Origin: a virus
Reading direction: 5' to 3' (one strand)
Virus record (IMG/VR): IMGVR_UViG_3300047554_000187
Location: 1-49,037 of that record
DNA length: 49,037 nucleotides
Positions 30,006 through 37,129 of this stretch are shown one piece after another. The notes below the pieces were generated by a model. The model was not told the origin of the DNA and searched no databases. It saw only the letters and a program-made list of their open reading frames with translations. A program made the position numbers and the translations under genes. Numbering within the stretch: the stretch's first letter is position 1; every line of letters starts with the position of its first letter.

Positions 30006-31427
30006 ATGGCAAGAATATACGACCAACTATTAGAGGCTGACATCATTGCCTATCTTTTAGACAAACCACACTTAGTTAAGGATGCGGTCAAAATTATTAG
30101 TGAGACGGCGTTTACTTATGACCTCCACAAAGACGCATACTTAACGATGAGAGAGTTTTATTTAAACAATAAGTCATACACTCGTTTTGATATTTTTAAG
30201 CCCATTAGCGATAGTTCTCGCTTCTTAGCGGATGAGCCTCCTAAGCTACTTACAATGACACCTAAGACGACAATTGAGTTGACCTCAGCGTGTCAAGAAC
30301 TAAAGAGCCTTGAGCAAAAGAGGATTTATCAGTCGATTGCGAATGAATTAGATAAAGCAATAACGCACGACGAAGACGTAACAATTCTTCAGAGCATCAT
30401 TGAGCAAGGGTCAACCTTAATTGAGACAAATTCGAATAGTTCAGAAATCTATTCCCTATCAGATGTCTATGACAATGTAATGAACAAGCTAGAAGTCAAC
30501 GCGGGCAACGTAAAGTTTTCAGGTATTGACACTGGCTCTCGTAAGTTAAACTATGCACTAGGTGGATGGCAAGAAGGAATGATTGTCGTGGCGGCTAGAC
30601 CATCAATGGGTAAGACTATTGTCGGCTTAGACTTTGCGAAGTCATCTGCCAAGTCAGGCAAACGTGTGCTATTCTTATCCTTAGAGATGCCGAAGGAATC
30701 TTTATTGTATCGTTATATTTCATCTGAAGCCCCTGAGTATAAGTATTCAGACATCAAAGCTAATCGCATCACCCAAGAAGACGTAGCTAAGATTAGAATA
30801 TCTAACGCAAGAGAACTTAAGCGGTTGCCTATATTCTTTTATGACTCTGACAATCGGGATATCAACTACCTATCAATGGTGCTGACAACTGAGTGTCGTA
30901 AGAACAAGATAGACATTGTGGTAATTGACTATATGCAATTAATTAGAGACAATCAGATGCGAGGTCAAGATGATTTCTCTCAAGTATCATCTGTATCCAA
31001 CAAGATACAAAAGCTAACAAGGAAGTTAAACATTCCAATCATTTGCCTTAGCCAGTTATCGCGTGGTGCTGAGGGTAGGAGTGACAAGCGTCCTCAGTTA
31101 TCTGATATCAGAAGTTCGGGTAATATCGAGCAAGATGCCTCTGTTGTTATTGGATTGTATAGACCATACTACTATGCACAAGCGGATGCTAGGGCTAACA
31201 ACTTGCCAGTACCCGATAACGACTACACGCTAGAGTTTATATTACTAAAGAATAGAGATGGTATGACGGGTGGTATCGTTAGATACTGCGACGTGACTAC
31301 GAATAGAATCGCTGATGAGGAGGAGGAATTGTTTAGATTCACGGCTATTGAGCCAGCCTACAAGAACTCTGTATTATCTAAGATGGAAGTTGATTTTGAT
31401 AACGATGTAAAAATAGACCCTTTTTAA
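30006..31427 (+). CDS. dnaB: Replicative DNA helicase (DnaB family), 473 aa
   Basis: The N-terminal domain (1-110) is helical as in DnaB. The RecA-like motor has Walker A ARPSMGKT (197-204), the LSLEMPKE motif (about 225-232), Walker B IDIVVIDYMQL, LSQLSRGAEGR and the Arg-finger region (LLKNRDGMTGG). It moves 5' to 3' on the lagging strand as a hexamer and unwinds the fork. Length is normal. It forms an operon with the initiator and follows it by 2 bases. No separate primase gene was recognised in the window, so the phage may use host primase. Confidence 0.93.
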   Translation: MARIYDQLLEADIIAYLLDKPHLVKDAVKIISETAFTYDLHKDAYLTMREFYLNNKSYTRFDIFKPISDSSRFLADEPPKLLTMTPKTTIELTSACQELKSLEQKRIYQSIANELDKAITHDEDVTILQSIIEQGSTLIETNSNSSEIYSLSDVYDNVMNKLEVNAGNVKFSGIDTGSRKLNYALGGWQEGMIVVAARPSMGKTIVGLDFAKSSAKSGKRVLFLSLEMPKESLLYRYISSEAPEYKYSDIKANRITQEDVAKIRISNARELKRLPIFFYDSDNRDINYLSMVLTTECRKNKIDIVVIDYMQLIRDNQMRGQDDFSQVSSVSNKIQKLTRKLNIPIICLSQLSRGAEGRSDKRPQLSDIRSSGNIEQDASVVIGLYRPYYYAQADARANNLPVPDNDYTLEFILLKNRDGMTGGIVRYCDVTTNRIADEEEELFRFTAIEPAYKNSVLSKMEVDFDNDVKIDPF

Positions 31428-31428
31428 T

Positions 31429-31824
31429 ATGGCTTGGATAGAAATTAAAACTAAAGAAGATGTACTCCCTATTATTGCAGAGTACAAAGAATACAGGATG
31501 GAAATGAGAGAAGAGATAAAGGAATTAGAAGATGATGATTCTAAGTACGCAGACAATAGAACGGGAAGGCTTCACTCTAATACGTTTAGGCTAAATAAAA
31601 TGAGTGGATTTCTAAAGAGCAATAAAATAGATGCTTTATTGGATAAAGGATTTGCCCTTAAGTTCAATGGAGTTATGCTAAACATTGACACTAAAAATGA
31701 TTTTTGGGGAGATTTTAATTATTACCCTAAGTCAGGTAAAATGTATGCAAAAAATTGGAAGATGTGGTACAATAATTCTTGGTTTTGGATACAAAAAAAA
31801 TTAATCAACAACGACAGGTTATGA
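31429..31824 (+). CDS. Protein of unknown function in replication operon, 131 aa
   Basis: A charged, helical N-terminal half (EYKEYRMEMREEIKELEDDD) and an aromatic Lys-rich C-terminal half (FNYYPKSGKMYAKNWKMWYN). It lies one base after the helicase gene and overlaps the nuclease gene by 4 bases (ATGA). No family was recognised. Confidence 0.6.
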   Translation: MAWIEIKTKEDVLPIIAEYKEYRMEMREEIKELEDDDSKYADNRTGRLHSNTFRLNKMSGFLKSNKIDALLDKGFALKFNGVMLNIDTKNDFWGDFNYYPKSGKMYAKNWKMWYNNSWFWIQKKLINNDRL

Positions 31825-32585
31825 ATATATACCAAGAACTTAAGAAGTTTTCACATATCAAATACTACGATGAGCCTCATAAGTATTTCATAGGAGAGCA
31901 AGAGTTAGTATCAGGTACGGGATTCCTCAAGCTATTTAAGCCTGAGTTTAATGCTAAGGTAATGGCTGAGAAATCAGCTAAGAAGTTAGGTGTTCCTGTT
32001 GAGGACGTCCTTTCCGATTGGGATTACAAACGAGAGTTCGCGGGGATGAAGGGAACATTAGTCCACAACTTCGCGGAGAACTACTGGTTCAATAAGATAT
32101 TCCCTTACAATTCACAAATTGTAATAGATAAGTTCGGCGAAGACCATATCAAAGAGCGATACGATGTATGCGTTCAGATGTTCCTTGACTTCTATCGTGA
32201 CGCCTCCCCCGCCCTAACGCCTATCACAATGGAGTTAGTTATTGGGGATGCGGAACTCGGGGTAGGGGGTATGGTGGATTGTTTGTTCTATAATGAGAAA
32301 CTTCAGGAGTATCAGATATGGGACTACAAGACCAACAAACAGATACGAATGAAGTCGGAGTATCGCAAGCGTTTCAAAGCACCTATCTCTTTTATAGAGG
32401 AGTGTGAGTACGAGTTGTATTCGCTTCAGTTAAACCTATACAAGTACATCATAGAAAAGAATACCAATATCAAGATTGGTAGATTGTACTTAGTGTGGTT
32501 GTTCGAAGAGAATGAATCGTATCAAGTAATTGAATGTAAGGATTACCAATCAACAATAGAGTTAATGTTTAAACACAAGAAATAA
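31821..32585 (+). CDS. PD-(D/E)XK nuclease, RecB/Cas4-like exonuclease, 254 aa
   Basis: The core motifs are GMKGTLVHNFAENYW (about 75-89, helix with H), GGMVDCLFYN (D near 155), IWDYKTNK (the (D/E)XK Lys) and a QLNLYKY helix (YSLQLNLYKYIIE), which together are typical of RecB-type phage exonucleases. It should trim or degrade double-stranded DNA and often works with a recombinase. No obvious RecT or Erf homologue was seen. ATG 31821 gives an ATGA overlap and is preferred to a start at 31779. Confidence 0.82.
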   Translation: MNIYQELKKFSHIKYYDEPHKYFIGEQELVSGTGFLKLFKPEFNAKVMAEKSAKKLGVPVEDVLSDWDYKREFAGMKGTLVHNFAENYWFNKIFPYNSQIVIDKFGEDHIKERYDVCVQMFLDFYRDASPALTPITMELVIGDAELGVGGMVDCLFYNEKLQEYQIWDYKTNKQIRMKSEYRKRFKAPISFIEECEYELYSLQLNLYKYIIEKNTNIKIGRLYLVWLFEENESYQVIECKDYQSTIELMFKHKK

Positions 32586-32986
32586 TGAAACAGATATTTA
32601 AAAAAGGAGATAAAGTCTTTTGCCATTACTTTGGAGGTTGGGGTGTGGTTGAAAATATATATTTAAAAAATATCGTATTCCCTATTAGATGTTCTTTCCC
32701 ATTAGGCAATGGTTCGTTTACTGAAGATGGTAGATTTTATTCAGAAGGTCCACCAATGCTATCCTTCACCGAATACACGCTTGAAGGATTCAGCCAAGAG
32801 CGACCTGAAGAATTACCTAAACGCGGAGATGTTGTTTGGGTTAGAGATAATGACAATGAGCCTTGGTTTATTTCTCATTTTATATCCAAAGAGAATGAAT
32901 GGCATCTTACATCATTCATAATGAATGATAAGAAATACCTGAAATGGAGGCAATTAACAACCAAAAACCCATACGAAAACAATTAA
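32585..32986 (+). CDS. SH3/KOW-like small protein, 133 aa
   Basis: Begins FKKGDKVFCHYFGGWGVVEN, a pattern common to small beta-barrel (SH3-, KOW- or CarD-like) domains. A second such part may lie at residues 75-95 (PKRGDVVWVRDNDNEPWFIS). The ATG overlaps the preceding TAA (TAATG). Related small beta proteins are frequent in Bacteroides phages; role unknown. Confidence 0.65.
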   Translation: MKQIFKKGDKVFCHYFGGWGVVENIYLKNIVFPIRCSFPLGNGSFTEDGRFYSEGPPMLSFTEYTLEGFSQERPEELPKRGDVVWVRDNDNEPWFISHFISKENEWHLTSFIMNDKKYLKWRQLTTKNPYENN

Positions 32987-32998
32987 CCCAACCAAACA

Positions 32999-33280
32999 AT
33001 GGCACAATACAGAAAGAAACCAGTAGTTATTGAAGCTGTACAATACGATGGAAACTTCAGATGCTTAGATGTTTTCTCAATTAATGAGGTCTCTCATTTT
33101 ATTATTGGTACCGACGATACAGGTAGCCCATGCCTTAAAATTCCTACTTTGGAAGGAGTGATGATAGCATCTAAAGGAGATTATATTATTAGAGGAGTTC
33201 AAGGTGAATATTATCCTTGCAAACCCGACATTTTTGAAATGACTTACGAATTAGTAACCGAAAACCCAACCAAACAATGA
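32999..33280 (+). CDS. Conserved phage protein (YRKKPVVIEA family), 93 aa
   Basis: N-terminus MAQYRKKPVVIEAVQYDG and C-terminus KGDYIIRGVQGEYYPCKPDI, then FEMTYE, match a family present in very many phages and prophages. Its function is not established, to my knowledge. The start codon follows AACCAAACA directly. Confidence 0.8.
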   Translation: MAQYRKKPVVIEAVQYDGNFRCLDVFSINEVSHFIIGTDDTGSPCLKIPTLEGVMIASKGDYIIRGVQGEYYPCKPDIFEMTYELVTENPTKQ

Positions 33281-33564
33281 AAGACATACTAAAAAATGAG
33301 ATAGAAGACATCAAAGAAGGTGTCGGAATCTACCTGAGAGATGCCTATATGAGAGGCTACGAACACGGCGAACAAAGTCAGTTCCTGATTAATCAGAAGC
33401 TATCTAATCCCAAGTTAATCCTTGGCGATTTCATCAAGTTCATTAAGAAGTACAAGATGACATCACTTGACGGAGAGATTAAGTTCTCTGACAACGAATA
33501 CGTTTATATGGATGAAAATGTAATATCAAGATTCTTATTACTATACGACTATGACGCGGAGTAA
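33277..33564 (+). CDS. Small protein of unknown function, 95 aa
   Basis: Helical, charged (EIEDIKEGVGIYLRDAYMRG, GDFIKFIKKYKMTSLDGEIK). The ATG follows AACCAAACA and overlaps the preceding stop (ATGA). No family was recognised. Confidence 0.6.
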   Translation: MKDILKNEIEDIKEGVGIYLRDAYMRGYEHGEQSQFLINQKLSNPKLILGDFIKFIKKYKMTSLDGEIKFSDNEYVYMDENVISRFLLLYDYDAE

Positions 33565-33811
33565 ACTAATCCTACTTAACAAGACTAAGAGGTATATCAC
33601 TGAGCTTGGGTATCTTTACTATATGGTTCCTGATGCGGGCAGTGTAATGTTATTGAAAGATGGTGGAGATAATAACCACTACCTGATGATTGTAATCACA
33701 GGACGCAACAGACTATGGGAATACGAGCGACGTCATTTCAGTATGGCTACGTTATATCCTGAGAAGTTTGAAGATGTGCAAAAAGGAATCGCTAAATACT
33801 TAGGCAAATGA
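33551..33811 (+). CDS. Small protein of unknown function, 86 aa
   Basis: Beta-like centre (MLLKDGGDNNHYLMIVITGR) with basic N-terminus. Overlaps the preceding gene by 14 bases and the next by 4. No family was recognised. Confidence 0.6.
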   Translation: MTRSKLILLNKTKRYITELGYLYYMVPDAGSVMLLKDGGDNNHYLMIVITGRNRLWEYERRHFSMATLYPEKFEDVQKGIAKYLGK

Positions 33812-34080
33812 AACTATATACAGAAGAGCAAGTAAAACACGCAATGATTGAAGCAAGGCTTTCTCCTTGGCTAAAAACAGATTTTTTATTACAAGATTAT
33901 ACGCCTATTGAACTACCAAGTGATGATGACATTTGTGATGAAGCGGAAAGTATTGCTCACAATTACTTTGTAATGCAACGTAATCATTATCAGGGATTAG
34001 AAGAAGGCGCTAAGAGAATGGCATATTGGTTTGTGAAAATCTTTAAACCACAAGACAATGGGGTGGAAATCAACAATTGA
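33808..34080 (+). CDS. Small protein of unknown function, 90 aa
   Basis: Starts MKLYTEEQVKHAMIEARLSP, an opening seen in small phage proteins, and contains the acidic segment PSDDDICDEAESIAHNYF. Overlaps neighbours by 4 and 23 bases. Confidence 0.6.
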   Translation: MKLYTEEQVKHAMIEARLSPWLKTDFLLQDYTPIELPSDDDICDEAESIAHNYFVMQRNHYQGLEEGAKRMAYWFVKIFKPQDNGVEINN

Positions 34081-34252
34081 TATAACAAGAATGCAGGCAC
34101 TTGCACTTGTTATGGATTACGCATTACAATGCGGAACTCTATCGGACTCAGAGCTAGAGGATTTATTAGAGACTCTTGGCTACGGAGACAATCAGAAGCT
34201 ACCTTATTTTGGATATAATTTTAACATAAATAGACAACAAGACAATGCCTGA
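34058..34252 (+). CDS. Small helical protein, 64 aa
   Basis: Contains MQALALVMDYALQCGTLSDS, then ELEDLLETLGYGDNQKLPYF, a helical pattern recurring in small Bacteroidota phage proteins. The ATG at 34058 overlaps the upstream gene by 23 bases. Confidence 0.6.
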   Translation: MGWKSTIDITRMQALALVMDYALQCGTLSDSELEDLLETLGYGDNQKLPYFGYNFNINRQQDNA

Positions 34253-34430
34253 TATAGCAATGTGCTGGGGAGATAATTGCCCCATTAAAGAAACGTGTTA
34301 TCGTTTTACTGCCACCCCAAGCAAGTGGAGGCAGCCGTATTTCGCAGAGACTCCTATTAAAGAGGATAATACTTGCGAGCATTTTATGGAGATTTGGAAT
34401 AAACCTAAACAGGAAGATGATGGAGAATAA
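34245..34430 (+). CDS. Four-Cys small protein, 61 aa
   Basis: Cys at CWGDNCPIKETCYRF and CEHF form a probable metal site. The pattern 'C.G..CP.K..CYR....P..W.Q.YF' is one I know from short phage proteins of Bacteroidota, without known function. Overlaps both neighbours. Confidence 0.7.
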   Translation: MPDIAMCWGDNCPIKETCYRFTATPSKWRQPYFAETPIKEDNTCEHFMEIWNKPKQEDDGE

Positions 34431-34608
34431 ACAAACAGCAGTAGAATTTCTTATTTATTTATTTTCTGAAACAATTGATGAAGAATTTTATAAAAAGGAA
34501 ATTGAAGTAGCAAAACAAATGGAGAAAGAGCAGATAATAGATGCAGTTGAATGGAATTATAAATCAAATATGGGCGAAGTTTATTATAAAGCAACCTATG
34601 GAAAATAA
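34417..34608 (+). CDS. Small helical protein, 63 aa
   Basis: The pattern TAVEFLIYLF, then EIEVAKQMEKEQIIDAVEWN, is common among short phage proteins of this host group (TAVEWL...AK.MEK.QI). Two ATG codons in tandem (34417, 34420) could start it. Confidence 0.7.
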   Translation: MMENKQTAVEFLIYLFSETIDEEFYKKEIEVAKQMEKEQIIDAVEWNYKSNMGEVYYKATYGK

Positions 34609-34786
34609 ATCAATCTTTATTTACCCTTATGTGTTCTGGTACAATGGATACGAAGGATTATGGTACGCTATCCCTCGCGAGCATTACTCCGAGTTTTGGA
34701 ATGGCAACAAAGACGTCGCTATGAAGGCGCGTTATATGGAATACTTAGTTAAACAATTAACCTACGACGAAGATGAAGAAGATTAA
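34598..34786 (+). CDS. Small aromatic protein, 62 aa
   Basis: ATG 34598 is preferred to 34541 (that extension would overlap the previous gene by 68 bases). Tyr/Trp-rich (IYPYVFWYNGYEGLWYAIPR). Overlaps neighbours by 11 and 14 bases. Confidence 0.6.
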   Translation: MENKSIFIYPYVFWYNGYEGLWYAIPREHYSEFWNGNKDVAMKARYMEYLVKQLTYDEDEED

Positions 34787-35015
34787 ATTAATGTACTACA
34801 AGTCAGCAGATGCAAGCGAGGTTTGCATTGTCGACTACAACGAACTTAAAGTAAATTTTTATGACAAAGCGGGCAACCATCGCTACCGATTACTTGGAGC
34901 GGTCAACGACAGAATTGAAGCTAACCTGTCCTATAACGGATGGACTAAAACGAATGCCTCCACTATCAGCAAATTCAGAGATGCAGTTCAAGAGATACAA
35001 CTTCAGGAGAGTTAG
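34773..35015 (+). CDS. Small protein of unknown function, 80 aa
   Basis: Beta-rich first half (KLMYYKSADASEVCIVDYNE), helical second half. Begins in a 14-base overlap. No family was recognised. Confidence 0.6.
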   Translation: MKKIKLMYYKSADASEVCIVDYNELKVNFYDKAGNHRYRLLGAVNDRIEANLSYNGWTKTNASTISKFRDAVQEIQLQES

Positions 35016-35238
35016 AGGTTACTACCTTAAACTCGGGGGAATCATATACCGCGCAGAGAAATATCAGGATGTTCCTAGAGAACTGCGCTATAACGTTGTC
35101 CCCCATATTAGATTATTTGAATGGTATTTTTATAAGGTAGATGTACGATGGCAGACAATGCAAAGAATGAAAACTATGAAAAAGCAATCCAGTGGGCTAC
35201 TAAGTACCTTGAAAAGAATACTGAACCTAGGGAAGTAA
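34981..35238 (+). CDS. Small basic protein with long overlap, 85 aa
   Basis: ATG 34981 (MQFKRYNFRRVRGYYLKLGG) lies inside the preceding gene. Basic, aromatic first half; the last 30 residues are read from DNA that also encodes the next gene (91-base overlap). A longer start at 34861 is unlikely. The overlap is unusual here, so the C-terminal end or the whole gene is less certain. Confidence 0.45.
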   Translation: MQFKRYNFRRVRGYYLKLGGIIYRAEKYQDVPRELRYNVVPHIRLFEWYFYKVDVRWQTMQRMKTMKKQSSGLLSTLKRILNLGK

Positions 35239-35387
35239 GGTATAAGCAAGGTGTGATTTGTCATAGCGACATTGATATGGTTAAGACTAATCTTAATAGA
35301 TTAATTCACGCCAAAGGACGTGCGCAACAGGCATCTTATAGAGCAATAAGAGAATTTAAAATTTATTTGTCTCAAAATTTGACTTAA
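35148..35387 (+). CDS. Small protein of unknown function, 79 aa
   Basis: Charged, helical (NENYEKAIQWATKYLEKNTE, INRLIHAKGRAQQ-like end). Last gene before the structured RNA region; the promoter for that region overlaps its stop codon. Confidence 0.6.
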   Translation: MADNAKNENYEKAIQWATKYLEKNTEPREVRYKQGVICHSDIDMVKTNLNRLIHAKGRAQQASYRAIREFKIYLSQNLT

Positions 35388-35409
35388 CAAAAACGTTTAC
35401 CTATCTTTG
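35378..35409 (+). promoter_or_regulatory. Promoter of the structured RNA region
   Basis: TTTG (35378-35381), exactly 20 bases, TATCTTTG (35402-35409). This is one of the best matches to the Bacteroidota consensus in the window, and no coding sequence begins within 540 bases downstream. Expected transcription start is close to 35415. Confidence 0.7.
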
Positions 35410-35519
35410 AGTCAGGTTGAAGGAAGTTAGTCACCATATTACCGAATAACACGAAGTCTCGGTGTGAGTAGGGAGGGAGCAAAACATAGTTATCTGAGTT
35501 GGTGTGAGGATAGCTATAT

Positions 35520-35612
35520 AGTCAGGTAGCTTAAAGGTCATAAGGAAATTGACCCTTGAGGATTAGAGCACTCGAAAGAGATGAGGTGCGGGTTCGATTC
35601 CTGTCCTGACTA
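35520..35612 (+). ncRNA. tRNA-like element 3, 93 nt, non-standard body
   Basis: AGTCAGG (35520-35526) pairs perfectly with CCTGACT (35605-35611), followed by A as discriminator. T arm: GCGGG, loop TTCGATT, CCTGT (35588-35604), with two G-U pairs. The body does not give a normal D and anticodon arm. Its strongest helix is GGTCA / TGACC around a 9-base loop, and there is a CTC-GAAA-GAG tetraloop hairpin. A serine- or leucine-type long variable arm was considered, but no plausible anticodon loop was found. No CCA is encoded (ACTA follows). Confidence 0.5.
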
Positions 35613-35673
35613 CTAGAGAGAACCGTTAGTTTTCGGCTGTTTACAACTGGAAAACTAGCAGACGTCATACTCT

Positions 35674-35697
35674 ATGACTGCTGGAAAGACAGCATTT
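35674..35697 (+). repeat. 24-bp direct repeat with GCTG-GAAAGA-CAGC hairpin, copy 1
   Basis: 23 of 24 bases match 35791-35814. Each copy forms a 4-bp stem around GAAAGA and is followed by a short T/A run. They lie between the two tRNA-like elements and could be processing or protein-binding sites. Confidence 0.6.
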
Positions 35698-35790
35698 TAC
35701 TTGTTTAAATATACGACTATAAATATTGGCAATGAGGTTCTCAGTCGTATAACCCTCGATACACGGTTTGCCACTGCAAGGTCGCAAGTA

Positions 35791-35814
35791 ATGACAGCTG
35801 GAAAGACAGCATTT
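35791..35814 (+). repeat. 24-bp direct repeat, copy 2
   Basis: Second copy, ending 2 bases before tRNA-like element 4. It differs from copy 1 only at the sixth base (A for T). Confidence 0.6.
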
Positions 35815-35816
35815 AT

Positions 35817-35937
35817 AGACAATAGGCGGGGGAGGAACACGCACTGAAAGTATGCAAACCTAGAGATTGAAGTCAGGATGAGCTGTCGCATACTACTGAA
35901 GGCTCACATTTCACAGGTTCGAATCCTGTATTGTCTA
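35817..35937 (+). ncRNA. tRNA-like element 4, 121 nt, with large insertion
   Basis: AGACAAT (35817-35823) pairs perfectly with ATTGTCT (35930-35936); A follows. T arm is perfect: ACAGG, loop TTCGAAT, CCTGT (35913-35929). A D-like arm is possible just after the acceptor (GCG ... CGC with a G-rich loop). In place of an anticodon arm there is a long segment closed by AGTATGC (35849-35855) / GCATACT (35888-35894). Too short for a group I intron, too long for a normal tRNA. The 3' flank ACTA is the same as in element 3. Confidence 0.5.
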
Positions 35938-35957
35938 CTAACTAAATAAATAATAAA

Positions 35958-36149
35958 ATGGAAGAGTTCGAATTAAGATTACAAATTGAATATTCAGAGT
36001 TAACAGAGAGAATATCAAAACTAGAAGATTTTATTAACTCTACTCATAGAGCGAAATTATCTAAATCGCACGAAGATTTATTAATGATTCAGTATATGAC
36101 TATGCAATCTTATGCGCAAATTCTGCATACGAGATTACTAGATTTATAA
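35958..36149 (+). CDS. crAss001_48-related small protein, 63 aa
   Basis: The pattern EYSELTERISKLEDFINS, then DLLMIQYMTMQSYAQILHTR, is that of the short helical 'crAss001_48-related' family found in many phages: an amphipathic helix with 'L..RI.KLE.F', then 'Q...M..Y..IL..R'. Function unknown. First gene after the RNA region. Confidence 0.75.
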   Translation: MEEFELRLQIEYSELTERISKLEDFINSTHRAKLSKSHEDLLMIQYMTMQSYAQILHTRLLDL

Positions 36150-36150
36150 T

Positions 36151-36420
36151 ATGATAAAGAAAATAATACTAGACCGTATGAACAATATGCGGGCTAAACT
36201 CAAAGAAGCTCAGCACGAGAAGTTAACTAAGTACGTTAGCGAAGAACGTTGCGACGAGTACAAGACTCGATTAGATGAGTTGCAATGGTTACTTAAGAAG
36301 GTAAGTCTAGCTGAAAAGAACAAGTTAGCAAACTTCTCGCAAGATAAAGACATTGACCACGAACCCCTAACACGGGAGATACTAGAAGAAGTTATTGGAC
36401 GCTTATCCTCTAAGATGTGA
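36151..36420 (+). CDS. Small helical protein, 89 aa
   Basis: Lys/Glu-rich coiled-coil-like sequence (NNMRAKLKEAQHEKLTKYVS, ILEEVIGRLSSKM). One base after the preceding stop. No family was recognised. Confidence 0.6.
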   Translation: MIKKIILDRMNNMRAKLKEAQHEKLTKYVSEERCDEYKTRLDELQWLLKKVSLAEKNKLANFSQDKDIDHEPLTREILEEVIGRLSSKM

Positions 36421-36422
36421 TT

Positions 36423-36668
36423 ATGATAGATAAAATACTAGAATACTTTAACGACGAGACTGAGTTGATTAAAGCGGATGGATTTGATGATGCTATCATT
36501 GGACTAGAGCAACAACATATGAAGTTAGTGTACTCAGTGCCATTGTGTATTGAGGTACTAGTTAAAGACGGGATGTCGGTAGATGACGCTATAGACTACT
36601 TCGAATACAACGTAAGAGGCAGTTTAGGTGCAGATTCCCCCTTGTTTGTTGACACTGACTGGGACTAA
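36423..36668 (+). CDS. Conserved phage protein (DGMS / EYNVRGS family), 81 aa
   Basis: The motif VYSVPLCIEVLVKDGMSVDD, then AIDYFEYNVRGSLGADSPLF, belongs to a small family found in very many phages, including enterobacterial ones. Its function is not known to me. ATG 36423 preferred to a GTG at 36417. The stop overlaps the next ATG. Confidence 0.8.
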   Translation: MIDKILEYFNDETELIKADGFDDAIIGLEQQHMKLVYSVPLCIEVLVKDGMSVDDAIDYFEYNVRGSLGADSPLFVDTDWD

Positions 36669-37129
36669 TGCCTAAAATAGATTTCCACAGAACAGACTGC
36701 AGAGAATGCCACAATCCACACGAGTTAAGACTTGTAAGGAGATGCTTGGACAAGACATTCCGTTGCCAGAAGTGCGGATATCCACACCTAGTTGAGATGA
36801 CAACTAATGGATTCTTTCACCTACATAAACGAAATGAACGAAACAAGATTTACCTACGCAAGAAGGAGATGTGGGATAACGAAGCATACTTGAATGAGTT
36901 GATTCGAAAGAAGATTAAACGCTTCTCAGGTAAGTATAACAAGGAGCTACTGGATAAGTTCTACAAAGAAGGCAAGTGGCTCTGGGTATTAAAAGCCCGC
37001 AAGATGTTTATCGAGGAGGCGCATATGCTAGGGATATCCGCTTGGAATATCTTCAAGTTCTTTAGAAACAACGGCGGTATAATTGACCTACGAACTATAC
37101 AATCATACATAAACCAAACAACAACCTAA
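36668..37129 (+). CDS. Zinc-finger protein, 153 aa
   Basis: Two CxxC pairs (CREC at 11-14, CQKC at 33-36) plus His residues form a treble-clef-like site in the first 45 residues. The remainder is basic and helical (LIRKKIKRFSGKYNKELLDK) and ends in a possible helix-turn-helix (MLGISAWNIFKFFRNNGGII). It may bind DNA as a late-gene or replication regulator (inference). Confidence 0.65.
   Translation: MPKIDFHRTDCRECHNPHELRLVRRCLDKTFRCQKCGYPHLVEMTTNGFFHLHKRNERNKIYLRKKEMWDNEAYLNELIRKKIKRFSGKYNKELLDKFYKEGKWLWVLKARKMFIEEAHMLGISAWNIFKFFRNNGGIIDLRTIQSYINQTTT

Larger units (their letters stand above)
35410..35957 (+). ncRNA. Hairpin-rich non-coding transcript region, 0.55 kb
   Basis: No open frame of note. 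Hairpins include ACACGA/TCG-G-TGT near 35445, TAGTTATC (35487-35494) / GATAGCTA (35509-35516), TAGTTTTC (35627-35634) / GAAAACTA (35650-35657), ATACGACT (35711-35718) / AGTCGTAT (35743-35750), and two copies of a GCTG-GAAAGA-CAGC hairpin. Two oversized tRNA-like elements lie inside (35520-35612, 35817-35937). The 7-mer AGTCAGG occurs at 35410, 35520 and 35871. The region has its own promoter and is followed by the gene at 35958. It may be one or several processed RNAs. Confidence 0.65.

Noticed and set aside
35641-35830. Hammerhead-type ribozyme in the RNA locus
   Set aside because: GAAA-containing hairpins occur, but the required CTGATGA core is missing.
35520-35937. Two ordinary tRNA genes
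   Set aside because: Acceptor and T arms are right, but no normal anticodon arm with a plausible anticodon could be drawn; kept as tRNA-like elements.
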